DNA of 64,000 nucleotides from Rhizobium sp. RU33A (GTDB lineage: Bacteria > Pseudomonadota > Alphaproteobacteria > Rhizobiales > Rhizobiaceae), in the NCBI RefSeq assembly GCF_900156055.1, contig NZ_FTMQ01000003.1:186001-250000 (forward strand). The letters run 5' to 3'. The notes under the pieces were generated by a model that saw only the letters and a program-made list of their open reading frames with translations, was not told the origin of the DNA and did no database searches. Both the position numbers and the translations under genes were made by a program. Of this stretch, positions 1-8,064 are shown in pieces; position 1 is the stretch's first letter, and every line of letters starts with the position of its first letter.

Positions 1-769
1 TGGGAACGTCAAGCAGCTTCCCGAAGCTCTTGAACTGGCTGCCCTTGCCGATTTCGGGCGCCACCAGCTGGTCGATAATGCGGGCATCGAACTGGTCGCC
101 GGCAATGCCGACACCGGACTGGCCGATCGGCGTGGCGCTGAGTTTGCCCGCTTCGGTCGAGAAGCGGATCAGCGAAAAGTCGGTCGTGCCGCCGCCGAAG
201 TCGGCGACCAGAACCGTCGCGTCACGCTTGAGCGTCCGGGCAAAGTAGAAGGCGGCAGCCACCGGCTCATAGACATAGTGGATCTCGGGAAAGCCGAGCC
301 GCGTCAGCGCTTCGTTGTAGCGGGTGACGGCAAGCGCCGGATCGGGGCTGGCACCGGCGAAATGGACGGGACGACCGGCGACAAGACGCTTGGCCTCGCC
401 CGGCCAGCCATCGCCCGCATAGGCCTGCAGGCGCTTCAGGAACACCTCCATCAGGTCTTCGAACTGGAAGCGCCTCGCATGCACCAGCGTACCCTGGAAG
501 AGGGCGGACGCTGCAAATGTCTTGATCGACTGCAGGAAACGACAGTCGCCGGGATTGTCGATAAAGGCACGGATGGCGGCCTGGCCGGCCTCGACCTTCA
601 GCGCGCCTGCTCCGAGCTGTCGATCCTTGAGGAAGGAGAGCGCAGTGCGCATGCTGTCGGATGTGCCGGCCGGCGAGGTGTAGGCGACCGAATGCGTCGC
701 GTCGCTGCTTTCCGCAACGGCGATCACGGTATTGGTCGTGCCGAAATCGAGCCCAAGCGCTTCAGCCAT
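1..769 (-). CDS. Hsp70 family protein (YegD-like), 3' end outside window
   Basis: Translation on the minus strand from the ATG at 769 gives 256 residues with no stop before the left edge. The actin/Hsp70 ATPase fold is visible: phosphate-1 loop DFGTTN at residues 8-13, EPVAAA at 168-173 and phosphate-2 loop DFGGGTTD at 190-197. The divergence from DnaK and the short loops fit the YegD-type Hsp70 homologues, which are usually 430-450 residues and lack the long substrate-binding domain. An AAGGGAG ribosome site lies about 9 bases before the start. The likely role is an ATP-dependent chaperone in the cytoplasm; the client is unknown. The C-terminal part cannot be judged because it lies outside the window. 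Confidence 0.9.
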   Translation of the reverse strand, partial: MAEALGLDFGTTNTVIAVAESSDATHSVAYTSPAGTSDSMRTALSFLKDRQLGAGALKVEAGQAAIRAFIDNPGDCRFLQSIKTFAASALFQGTLVHARRFQFEDLMEVFLKRLQAYAGDGWPGEAKRLVAGRPVHFAGASPDPALAVTRYNEALTRLGFPEIHYVYEPVAAAFYFARTLKRDATVLVADFGGGTTDFSLIRFSTEAGKLSATPIGQSGVGIAGDQFDARIIDQLVAPEIGKGSQFKSFGKLLDVP

Positions 770-1040
770 GGCGATCGCTCCCTTGTTGCGTGTGTCGGAT
801 GTCTATGAGAGCCGGCGGGCCGACTGTGGTCGGCTATGCCGAGGCATGAAAGAGGGCGCCTGATGCCACATGGGGCGGGTAAGGGCAAGCGACCTTTTTG
901 TGACGTCTGTGATCGGAGCGCAAGTGGCCGCCCAAGTGGGTGCGCTAACACGATCTATCGCATCGGCGGCCACGAATCGGATGGCTCTGGCCGTTGTTGG
1001 CGTCTGGGTCTATGGTTGGCGTCGTCCTGGAGATCGACAG

Positions 1041-1238
1041 ATGTCACCCATGCGCATCGCCCTGCATTGCTTCGCTGCTCTCGCCATCCTGATAGGCTTC
1101 GTGTGGATCGGGCAGGGCTCGGGTCACTTTCCCTATCCGGCGTCGAGCTTCATGATCGATCAGAGCCCCTGGATCATGTACGGGGCCGTCCTCGCTCTTG
1201 CAGGCGTCGCAGGTCTGGTGATGTTGCGTCGGCGATGA
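1041..1238 (+). CDS. small membrane protein, unknown function
   Basis: A 65-residue protein with two predicted membrane segments (about residues 6-24 and 43-61) joined by a short loop containing HFPYPASSF and DQSPW, and a basic tail of LRRR. The start at 1041 is chosen because GGAG lies 8 bases upstream; an in-frame ATG at 1050 is an alternative. An open frame upstream of 1041 has no ribosome site. It ends just before a perfect hairpin (1256-1281) that it shares with the converging minus gene. I do not recognise a family beyond a small rhizobial inner-membrane protein. Confidence 0.6.
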   Translation: MSPMRIALHCFAALAILIGFVWIGQGSGHFPYPASSFMIDQSPWIMYGAVLALAGVAGLVMLRRR

Positions 1239-1255
1239 AGCCCGCCAGAAACGGC

Positions 1256-1281
1256 AAGGGCCCACCGGCGGGTGGGCCCTT
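1256..1281. terminator. perfect 11-bp hairpin between converging genes
   Basis: AAGGGCCCACC (1256-1266) pairs perfectly with GGTGGGCCCTT (1271-1281) around a GGCG loop. There is only a short T run on each side, so termination may be bidirectional but not strongly U-tract dependent. Confidence 0.6.
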
Positions 1282-1302
1282 GAGATCTTCGTGTGGCCGC
1301 AG

Positions 1303-2148
1303 TCAGGCCTGTCGATAGGCCCGGATCGCTTCGGCGACGTCGACAGGCTGGCGCTCGGCACCTGCAGCAAGAGCAGAGGTCGCTGGCGGTTCCGAGGTCT
1401 CTGCACCCGAAAGCAGTCCGGCGATGATGCGGGCCTGCGAGACTTCCAGCGCCCGCTCGCGCGCCCTGTTCAGGTTCTGCTCGATCAGCGTGGTCAACTG
1501 CTGTGCGAAGTTGCTGCCTTCGGTTTCCCGGGCAACCTGCGGACCGCGATACTCAGCCAGTGCTGCGGCCTCGATCGCATCCTCTTCCGAGATGCGCTCG
1601 CTCGCCGGTGCCGTCGTGACCGGGCGGTCGCTTGCAACGGGAGAGGGCGTGGTGGCGGGAGCGCTTGCTTCGGGCGCGGTGTCTGCTTCAGGGCCTGCTT
1701 CTGCCTCGTTGGCCGGCGGTGCCGGATCGACAGCATCCGCGTCAGGTTCTTCGGAGCCAGCCGCTGCGTCTTCTGCGACTGTCGCCTCATCGGCAAGGGC
1801 CGCGTCGTTGGAAACGGGAGTGTCTTCAGGCGCAGCCTGCGGTTCTGTCTCGGAAGAGACCGGCTCTTCCGCAACCGGTGTGGCTTCCGTCTGAGCCGGT
1901 GGCGGCTCTGCGGTCACCTCTTCAGGAGCGCCGCTGTCGTCATCAGCCGCAGGTGATGGTTCTCCGGACGGAGCTGGTTGATAGGTGCCGTCGTCGACAT
2001 CACCTGGCGCTGCCGCTTCCGGCTCCTGGTGGGACGGCTGAGTGGTTTCGGACGGCGGCGGCGAAGACGTCGAGCCCGTCGTCGTGCCAGACGATGGGCG
2101 GGTTGTGGTTCCGGATGAGCCAGAACCGAAAAGAATGGGGGCGAGCAT
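1303..2148 (-). CDS. acidic Pro/Ala/Glu/Thr-rich hypothetical protein
   Basis: A 281-residue protein from the ATG at 2148 (a TTG at 2160 would add four residues; neither has a good ribosome site). Residues roughly 10-200 are low-complexity, very acidic and rich in Pro, Ala, Glu, Thr and Ser, so probably disordered. A more ordered, charged helical region follows near the C-terminus, beginning around EDAIEAAALAEY and containing FAQQLTTLIEQNLNRARERA. The N-terminus has a short hydrophobic stretch (MLAPILFGSG) that is too weak for a confident signal peptide. No catalytic motif is visible. The steady codon pattern over 840 bases supports coding, although repetitive composition keeps several other frames open. 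Confidence 0.6.
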   Translation of the reverse strand: MLAPILFGSGSSGTTTRPSSGTTTGSTSSPPPSETTQPSHQEPEAAAPGDVDDGTYQPAPSGEPSPAADDDSGAPEEVTAEPPPAQTEATPVAEEPVSSETEPQAAPEDTPVSNDAALADEATVAEDAAAGSEEPDADAVDPAPPANEAEAGPEADTAPEASAPATTPSPVASDRPVTTAPASERISEEDAIEAAALAEYRGPQVARETEGSNFAQQLTTLIEQNLNRARERALEVSQARIIAGLLSGAETSEPPATSALAAGAERQPVDVAEAIRAYRQA

Positions 2149-2264
2149 GATGGTCCGCAAGGTTGGAGTGTATGGTCGGCACCCCTAATACAAGCAACGT
2201 CTTGAGCGACCGTCGCTTTCGTTCATGCAGTTTATGTCAAATGCCCTTGATAATCAGGGGCGTG

Positions 2265-2492
2265 TCAGACGTCCTGATAGAGACGTGCTGCCATCGGCGC
2301 GATCTCCAGGCCATCGAGCTCATCGTCGAAAATTTCAAGCTTGGTAAGGAAGTGGTCGATGATCCGGCCATAGCTGGCATTGCGAGAGCGCGGGACACGC
2401 GCGCGCTCTTCGACGGCTGGCTCGGGTTCGGTCACGAGTGCTGCCGGGTCGAGCGCCAGCAGCATCCGGTCTTCATGTCCGGCATCGGTCAT
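2265..2492 (-). CDS. small acidic hypothetical protein
   Basis: A 75-residue protein beginning MTDAGHEDRMLLALDP and ending MAARLYQDV. The start at 2492 is preferred because GAGAG lies 8 bases upstream; the ATG at 2507 has a GGGAG that directly abuts it, too close to work well. The middle has an RVPRSRNASYGRIIDHFLTKLEIFDDEL segment split here by description only: arginine-rich (about 36-43) then an amphipathic helix. No family recognised; its size and strand match small conserved rhizobial proteins of unknown role. Confidence 0.5.
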   Translation of the reverse strand: MTDAGHEDRMLLALDPAALVTEPEPAVEERARVPRSRNASYGRIIDHFLTKLEIFDDELDGLEIAPMAARLYQDV

Positions 2493-2610
2493 CACGGGAA
2501 CTCTCATCTCCCAGGTTTCTCACGTTTGAGTAAACCCAAGAGCTTTCCAACCCGTTCAGGCGATCGCTCTCATTTTAGCGAATGCGAATTTGATGCGGGT
2601 CGCGGGTCGC

Positions 2611-3396
2611 TCAGATCGATTTCGCCGCCCCGCCATCGACGCGCAGCATCGTGCCGGTGATGTAGCTCGCTGGACCAGAGCAGAGGAAGGCAGCGGCGGC
2701 GGCGAACTCTTCGACGCGGCCGAGCCTTTGGGCCGGGATCGACTTGACCGATGCCGCACGCACTTCGTCCAGCGACTTGCCCTGCTTCTTGGCGTTGGCG
2801 CCATCCAGCTCGTCGATGCGGTCCGTGTGGATGCGGCCGGGCAGGATCATGTTGGCCGTCACACCGTAAGAGGCGAGTTCCGCCGAGAGTGTCTTGTTCC
2901 AGCCAACCAGCGCACCGCGCAGCGTGTTGGAGAGGGCGAGGTTCGGGATCGGTTCGAAGACGCCGGACGAGGCGACGGTGAGGATGCGGCCGAAGCCTTG
3001 CGTCTTCATCAAGGGGGCCAGCGCATTGGTGAGCGTGATAACGCGGACCACCATGGACTGGAAGAAGTTGTAGAGCTTTTCCGCATCCATGTCCTCGACG
3101 GTGCCGGGCGTCGGCCCACCGGTATTGTTGACGAGGATGTCGATACCGCCGAGCGTGTGATGGACCGCGTGCAGCATCTGGTCGACGAAATGCGCATCGG
3201 CGAGGTCCGCGACCACATAGTCTGCCTTGCCGCCGTCAGCCCTGATGGCCTCGACATTGGCCTTGAGCTTGTCTTCCGTGCGCCCGCAGATGAGGACATG
3301 GCAACCCTCCGCCGCAAGCGCCTTGGCGATGCCGAGGCCAAGACCGCGCGAAGCGGCGAGCACGAGGGCGCGTTTGCCGGAAATGCCGAGATCCAT
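2611..3396 (-). CDS. atypical short-chain dehydrogenase/reductase lacking the Tyr-Lys pair
   Basis: A 261-residue Rossmann-fold protein. The glycine-rich segment AASRGLGLG (14-22) replaces the usual TGxxxGxG, an N-N-x-G segment is present as NNTGG (90-94), and the active-site serine is kept (VASSG, 141-145). The segment where YxxxK should lie reads ALSNTLRGAL (154-163) and has neither Tyr nor Lys. This pattern matches the BKR-like SDR subgroup known to deviate from the catalytic tetrad, so reductase activity cannot be assumed. It lies 95 bases after the GlcD-like gene on the same strand and probably belongs to the same transcription unit. The substrate is unknown. Confidence 0.85.
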   Translation of the reverse strand: MDLGISGKRALVLAASRGLGLGIAKALAAEGCHVLICGRTEDKLKANVEAIRADGGKADYVVADLADAHFVDQMLHAVHHTLGGIDILVNNTGGPTPGTVEDMDAEKLYNFFQSMVVRVITLTNALAPLMKTQGFGRILTVASSGVFEPIPNLALSNTLRGALVGWNKTLSAELASYGVTANMILPGRIHTDRIDELDGANAKKQGKSLDEVRAASVKSIPAQRLGRVEEFAAAAAFLCSGPASYITGTMLRVDGGAAKSI

Positions 3397-3490
3397 GGAT
3401 GTATCCTTCCCTGTAATGCGATGTGTTTTGCGGCAGTCTATCGGCCCGGGGTCGCGATCGAAACCCCGACGATCTGCGGATCAACCGGTT

Positions 3491-4894
3491 TCAGAACGGC
3501 ACCTTGCCCGGGTTGAAAATGTTGCGCGGGTCGAGCATGGTCTTGATCTGGCGCGCAAGCGCCTGTTTCACCGGATCGACGTGGGCGAGATAGGCGGCAC
3601 GCTTTTCGAGGCCAACACCGTGTTCTGCGGAGAAGCTGCCGCCCGAGGCGCGGATGCCATCATAGACCGCCGCCTCGACGGCCGCCTTCAGATCAAGGGG
3701 CAGGGGCCCGGCAGCCGCGATTGCGATATGCAGGTTGCCGTCGGCGATGTGCCCGTAAACATAGGCCTCGAAACCGTCGCCGATCCCTTTAAGACGCTCA
3801 GTCAGTCTGGCGACATAGTCGTCCAGGGCGGAAGGCGGCATCGAGACGTCGAAGGACGGCGCATTCGGGAATTCAGCGAAGTAGAAGCCCGAATCTTCGC
3901 GCAGGTCCCAGAAGCGGCGCGCCTGATCGGAGGACTGGGCGATGATCCCGCCCTGAAGCTCGGCCTCCTCCCAGATCTCGGCGAGTTCTGCCTCGAGAAG
4001 CGCTGTTGCGGCCTCTGCCGTCTCGCCGGAGACTTCCAGCAGCAGCATCGGCGCCTCGTTCTCCAGCCAGGACAGATCCAAGCGCTTCAGCGCTGCGTGA
4101 TCGCGCACATAACGCGGCCACATCATCTCGGCGGCTTCCAGCTGGAGCGCCGGATGGCGCCGCAGACGCGCGGCGACCCGCAACCCGCGGCTTGCATCGG
4201 GCACGCCGAGGAGCGCCACGGCCCGATGCGGGCGGATTGTCTCGACTTTCAGCACGAGCCGCGTGACGAAACCGAAGGCACCTTCGCTGCCGATCAGCAA
4301 CTGCTTGAGATCCGGCCCCGCCGAGACCTTTACCACCCGCGTCAGGTCTGAGAAGATCTCGCCCGAGGGCAGGACGGCTTCCAGGCCCAGGATTTGATGG
4401 CGCATCACGCCATTGCGGAAGGCGAGGATGCCGCCGGCATTGGTGGCAGCCATTCCTCCGATCGTCGCCGAACCACGCGAGCCGAGATCGATGCCTGTGG
4501 TCAGCCCATGCGGGTCCAGTGCCGTCTGCAGGGCCTCCAAGGTGACGCCTGCCTCCACTTCGACCGTTTCCTCGTCCGGATGAATTGCCAGCACCCGGTT
4601 AAGCCGGGCGCTGGACAGAATGATTTCACCCGCATGGGAAACGCCGCCGCCGACGAGCCCGCTGACCCCGCCTTGCGGCACGATGGCAACGCGGTTTGCC
4701 CTGCACCAGGATACCAGCGCCGCGACCGCTTCCGTCGATGCCGGCTGCGCCATCACGCCAGCATTTAGGTTCGCCTGGTCTTCTCCGGGATGGCGACCAG
4801 CAAGCGCCTCGGGACCGAGGATTCGGAGGTCCGGATGGAGGCCGTCAAGTGCCGAGGTGAGGTCGAGGGGCGAGAAGGTCGAATGCAAAGACAT
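3491..4894 (-). CDS. FAD-binding oxidoreductase, GlcD/D-2-hydroxyacid dehydrogenase type
   Basis: A 467-residue protein, the usual length of GlcD/D-lactate/D-2-hydroxyglutarate dehydrogenases. An FAD-binding PCMH-type domain covers about residues 45-225 with the flavin loop PQGGVSGLVGGG (73-84). A FAD-oxidase C-terminal domain follows with the metal/substrate motif GHIADGNLHI (near 381) and EHGVGLEKR (near 424). The likely reaction is oxidation of a D-2-hydroxyacid with electrons passed to quinone or ETF. The ATG at 4894 was chosen over upstream in-frame codons because conservation begins there. It sits between a 3-hydroxyisobutyrate-dehydrogenase-like gene (88 bases upstream) and an SDR gene, suggesting a three-gene hydroxyacid-oxidation unit. 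Confidence 0.88.
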   Translation of the reverse strand: MSLHSTFSPLDLTSALDGLHPDLRILGPEALAGRHPGEDQANLNAGVMAQPASTEAVAALVSWCRANRVAIVPQGGVSGLVGGGVSHAGEIILSSARLNRVLAIHPDEETVEVEAGVTLEALQTALDPHGLTTGIDLGSRGSATIGGMAATNAGGILAFRNGVMRHQILGLEAVLPSGEIFSDLTRVVKVSAGPDLKQLLIGSEGAFGFVTRLVLKVETIRPHRAVALLGVPDASRGLRVAARLRRHPALQLEAAEMMWPRYVRDHAALKRLDLSWLENEAPMLLLEVSGETAEAATALLEAELAEIWEEAELQGGIIAQSSDQARRFWDLREDSGFYFAEFPNAPSFDVSMPPSALDDYVARLTERLKGIGDGFEAYVYGHIADGNLHIAIAAAGPLPLDLKAAVEAAVYDGIRASGGSFSAEHGVGLEKRAAYLAHVDPVKQALARQIKTMLDPRNIFNPGKVPF

Positions 4895-4982
4895 GGGGCA
4901 ACCTGAACTGTTCGCGGCTTCTTCGCCTGAAAATCCGGTCGCCGCAAGGCGCACGATGGCTCTTTGCGCCCTCACCAGTCCC

Positions 4983-5894
4983 TTAGAGTTCTGCCGGAAA
5001 TCCGGGTGCCCGCAGATCGGTGCCGGTTGCATCTTCGAGAAGTTTCACGACCTGCGACGACCATGCGTCGCCGCCATAGGTCGAGCGGGCTCGAATGAAG
5101 GTCTGCAGCGCATGGGAGGCAAGGTCGAGAGGCACGCCGAATTCGCGACCGAAGCCGAGCGCGAAGCCGAGATCCTTCACGGCGAGATCCATGGTGAAGT
5201 TGATGTTGTAGCTGCCGTTCAGGATAACCTGGCCCTCGGTCTCGTGCACGAAACTGTTGCCGGAGGAGGCCTTGATGATGTTGAAGGCGTCGGTGAGGTC
5301 GATGCCGCCCTTCTTCGCCAGCATCAGGGCTTCGCCTGTCGCGATCAGGTGGATGAAGGCGAGCATGTTGGTGATGACCTTGATCACGGCAGCCTTGCCG
5401 AGCGGGCCTGCGCGAAAAATCTGCTTTCCCATCGCCTGGAAGGCCGGCAGGTGCAGATCGTAGAGGTCGGCATCTCCGCCGATGATGACGGTGATTTCGC
5501 CCGAGGCTGCCAGATGCACGCCGCCGGTGACGGGCGCTTCGAGCATGCGCACGCCGGCATCGGCCGCGATCTTGCCGAGACGCAGGACCTCCTGTTCGTC
5601 GAGCGTACTCATTTCGATCCATGTAGCACCCGGCTTCAGGCCTTTCAGAATGCCGCGCTCGCCGGTCAGAACGCGTTCGCTGACCTTGGGCGAGGGCAGA
5701 CACGTGATCACCGCATCGGCGACCTCGGCCACACTTTGAGGATCCGCGGCAAACTTGGCGCCGGCAGCCACCAGCTCCTTGGCATTGTCGGGATCGAGAT
5801 CATTGACCACGACGGAAAAGCCCGCCCGGACCAGACTGCCGGCGAGATGGCGGCCAAGATGACCGAGCCCGATGAAACCATATGTGAGTGCCAT
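4983..5894 (-). CDS. NAD(P)-dependent beta-hydroxyacid dehydrogenase (HIBADH/GarR-like)
   Basis: A 303-residue member of the beta-hydroxyacid dehydrogenase family. It has the N-terminal dinucleotide loop GFIGLGHLG (6-14), the substrate segment APVTGGVHLAASG (120-132) and the catalytic lysine in KVITN (K172, N176). Family members reduce or oxidise 3-hydroxyisobutyrate, tartronate semialdehyde or 2-hydroxymethylglutarate; which one applies cannot be told from sequence. AGGGGAA lies 8 bases before the ATG. It is the first gene of a minus-strand group and is divergent from ETF-ubiquinone oxidoreductase, with a palindromic operator candidate (6081-6096) between them. An open frame extends upstream of 5894 but is not conserved-looking. 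Confidence 0.88.
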   Translation of the reverse strand: MALTYGFIGLGHLGRHLAGSLVRAGFSVVVNDLDPDNAKELVAAGAKFAADPQSVAEVADAVITCLPSPKVSERVLTGERGILKGLKPGATWIEMSTLDEQEVLRLGKIAADAGVRMLEAPVTGGVHLAASGEITVIIGGDADLYDLHLPAFQAMGKQIFRAGPLGKAAVIKVITNMLAFIHLIATGEALMLAKKGGIDLTDAFNIIKASSGNSFVHETEGQVILNGSYNINFTMDLAVKDLGFALGFGREFGVPLDLASHALQTFIRARSTYGGDAWSSQVVKLLEDATGTDLRAPGFPAEL

Positions 5895-6221
5895 GTCGTC
5901 GTTCCCCTGCTGGCGTTTTGGCAGAGACTGCGACAAAGCGGTAAAGGGTTCAAAGGTAGATTTAGGCCTGCGACAGGATTTGACGCAGGCGGAACAGGGC
6001 GCCGCACTTTTCGTCGGGAGGGAGAAGCAAAGTCCGGATGGCGGTGGATGCGCCACAGCAGCGAAATCGCCGCATTGACCCTTACGTACACGTAAGATAT
6101 TCTCACGCTTCACACCGCCCTGCCGGAATTTGCGCCTTGGCGCGTCGCGCTTCGGCTCGACAATCCGGTTGGGTTTTGTCAAGGAGGAAGGCGGAAAGCA
6201 CCGCCTGGCGAGGAATGACGA
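5895..6221. other. divergent promoter region, 327 bp
   Basis: No gene is seen here. The region separates two divergent oxidoreductase genes and holds the palindrome at 6081-6096 and a ribosome site (AAGGAGG, about 6180) well before the ETF-QO start. Open frames crossing it belong to shadows of the flanking genes. Confidence 0.5.
6081..6096. promoter_or_regulatory. 16-bp palindromic operator candidate
   Basis: CTTACGT-AC-ACGTAAG has perfect 7-bp arms. It lies 126 bases before ETF-QO and 187 bases before the divergent dehydrogenase. A nearly identical site stands at 31036-31051 before the DUF2147 gene. The core resembles palindromes of MerR-type LiuR regulators of acyl-CoA/branched-chain catabolism; that link is inference. 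Confidence 0.55.
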
Positions 6222-7886
6222 ATGAGCACCGAGATGGAACTGCCTGAACGCGAAAGCATGGAATTCGACGTTGTGATCGTGGGCGCAGGCCCGGCTGGTC
6301 TCTCGGCTGCGATCCGGCTGAAGCAGGTCAATCCGGATCTGACCGTCGTCGTGCTGGAAAAGGGTGCGGAAGTCGGCGCGCATATTCTCTCGGGTGCCGT
6401 GGTCGATCCCATCGGCGTCGACAAGTTGATCCCCGGCTGGCGCGATGAAGCCGACCATCCGTTCAAGACGGAAGTCACAGACGACCAGTTCCTCTTCCTC
6501 GGTCCGGCCGGCTCAATTCGTCTTCCCAACATGCTGATGCCGCCGCTGATGAACAACCACGGCAATTACATCGTCTCGCTCGGCAATGTCTGTCGCTGGC
6601 TCGGCGCCCATGCGGAAGCGCTCGGCGTCGAGATCTATCCGGGCTTTGCAGCTTCCGAAGTGCTCTACAATGATCAGGGCGCGGTGATCGGCGTCGCTAC
6701 CGGCGACATGGGCATCGAGAAGAACGGCGAGCCGGGGCCGGCCTATACGCGTGGCATGGAGCTGCTCGGCAAATATGTGCTGATTTCGGAAGGCGTGCGC
6801 GGCTCGCTCGCCAAGCAGCTGATCGCCAAGTTCGATCTCGCGCGCGAGAGCGATGTGCAGAAGTACGGTATCGGCCTCAAGGAACTCTGGCAGGTCAAGC
6901 CCGAGCACCACAAGCCGGGTCTGGTCCAGCATTCGTTCGGCTGGCCGCTCGGCATGAAGACCGGTGGCGGCTCCTTCCTCTACCACCTCGAAGACAACAT
7001 GGTCGCCGTAGGCTTCGTCGTGCACCTGAACTACAAGAATCCCTATCTCTCGCCCTTCGAGGAATTCCAGCGTTTCAAGACGCATCCGGCGATCGCCAAG
7101 ACCTTTGAAGGCGGCAAGCGCCTGTCCTACGGCGCCCGCGCCATTACCGAGGGCGGCTACCAGTCGGTGCCGAAGCTCTCCTTCCCCGGTGGCGCGCTGA
7201 TCGGCTGTTCCGCTGGTCTCGTCAATGTGCCGCGCATCAAGGGCAGCCACAACGCCGTGCTGTCCGGCATGCTGGCGGCGGAGAAGATCGCGGACGCGAT
7301 CGCCGCCGGTCGCGCCAATGACGAGCCGATCGAGATCGAGAACGAATGGCGTTCGACCGATATCGGCAAGGACTTGAAGCGCGTGCGCAACGTCAAGCCG
7401 CTCTGGTCAAAACTCGGCACGGCACTTGGCGTCGGCCTTGGTGGCATCGACATGTGGATGAACCAGCTTCTTGGTTTCTCCTTCTTCGGCACGCTGAAGC
7501 ACGGCAAAACGGATGCGCAATCCCTGGAGCCTGCCGCCCAACACAAGCCGATCGCCTATCCGAAGCCGGATGGTGTCCTCACTTTTGACCGCCTCTCCTC
7601 GGTCTTCCTCTCCAACACCAACCACGAGGAAGACCAGCCGGTCCATCTCAAGGTCAAGGACATGGACCTGCAGAAGCGGTCCGAACTCGACGTCTATGCC
7701 GGTCCGTCGACCCGTTACTGTCCGGCGGGCGTCTATGAATGGGTGGAAAAGGAGGGCGAGCAGACCTTCGTCATCAACGCCCAGAACTGCGTCCACTGCA
7801 AGACTTGCGATATCAAGGACCCGAACCAGAATATCAACTGGGTGCCGCCGCAGGGCGGCGAGGGGCCTGTCTATCCGAACATGTGA
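6222..7886 (+). CDS. electron transfer flavoprotein-ubiquinone oxidoreductase
   Basis: A 554-residue flavoprotein that passes electrons from reduced ETF to ubiquinone at the inner membrane, linking fatty-acid, amino-acid and choline-type dehydrogenases to respiration. The N-terminal FAD loop VVIVGAGPAGLSAA is at about 18-31. The C-terminus carries the single [4Fe-4S] cluster: C500, C523, C526 and C529 (CPAGVYEW...NCVHCKTCDIKDP, here cut). The full domain order and length match ETF-QO. It is a single-gene unit with its own terminator (7896-7923). The palindrome at 6081-6096 may control it together with the divergent dehydrogenase. Confidence 0.97.
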   Translation: MSTEMELPERESMEFDVVIVGAGPAGLSAAIRLKQVNPDLTVVVLEKGAEVGAHILSGAVVDPIGVDKLIPGWRDEADHPFKTEVTDDQFLFLGPAGSIRLPNMLMPPLMNNHGNYIVSLGNVCRWLGAHAEALGVEIYPGFAASEVLYNDQGAVIGVATGDMGIEKNGEPGPAYTRGMELLGKYVLISEGVRGSLAKQLIAKFDLARESDVQKYGIGLKELWQVKPEHHKPGLVQHSFGWPLGMKTGGGSFLYHLEDNMVAVGFVVHLNYKNPYLSPFEEFQRFKTHPAIAKTFEGGKRLSYGARAITEGGYQSVPKLSFPGGALIGCSAGLVNVPRIKGSHNAVLSGMLAAEKIADAIAAGRANDEPIEIENEWRSTDIGKDLKRVRNVKPLWSKLGTALGVGLGGIDMWMNQLLGFSFFGTLKHGKTDAQSLEPAAQHKPIAYPKPDGVLTFDRLSSVFLSNTNHEEDQPVHLKVKDMDLQKRSELDVYAGPSTRYCPAGVYEWVEKEGEQTFVINAQNCVHCKTCDIKDPNQNINWVPPQGGEGPVYPNM

Positions 7887-7895
7887 GGTTTCTTC

Positions 7896-7923
7896 AAAGG
7901 GCGGTCGAGAGGCCGCCCTTTTT
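7896..7923 (+). terminator. rho-independent terminator of ETF-QO gene
   Basis: AAAGGGCGG (7896-7904) pairs with CCGCCCTTT (7913-7921), an 8-base loop, then a T run. It begins ten bases after the stop. Confidence 0.85.
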
Positions 7924-7994
7924 ACATTGCGGAGCGGTCTCCCCACCAGCCGCCGCCCCATCTTCGCCATCGATCTTAACGAGCACCGTCAGAT

Positions 7995-8010
7995 TTAACC
8001 CGTCATTAAC
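7995..8010 (+). promoter_or_regulatory. CtrA-type box TTAA-N7-TTAAC
   Basis: TTAA (7995-7998), seven bases, TTAAC (8006-8010) exactly matches the full CtrA recognition pattern of alphaproteobacteria. It ends 54 bases before the L,D-transpeptidase start, a distance compatible with control of its promoter. Confidence 0.6.
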
Positions 8011-8064
8011 CATAAATTCCTAGGCTTCTCGGCAACGAATCGTAATCCCGAGGACGCCTGAAAC

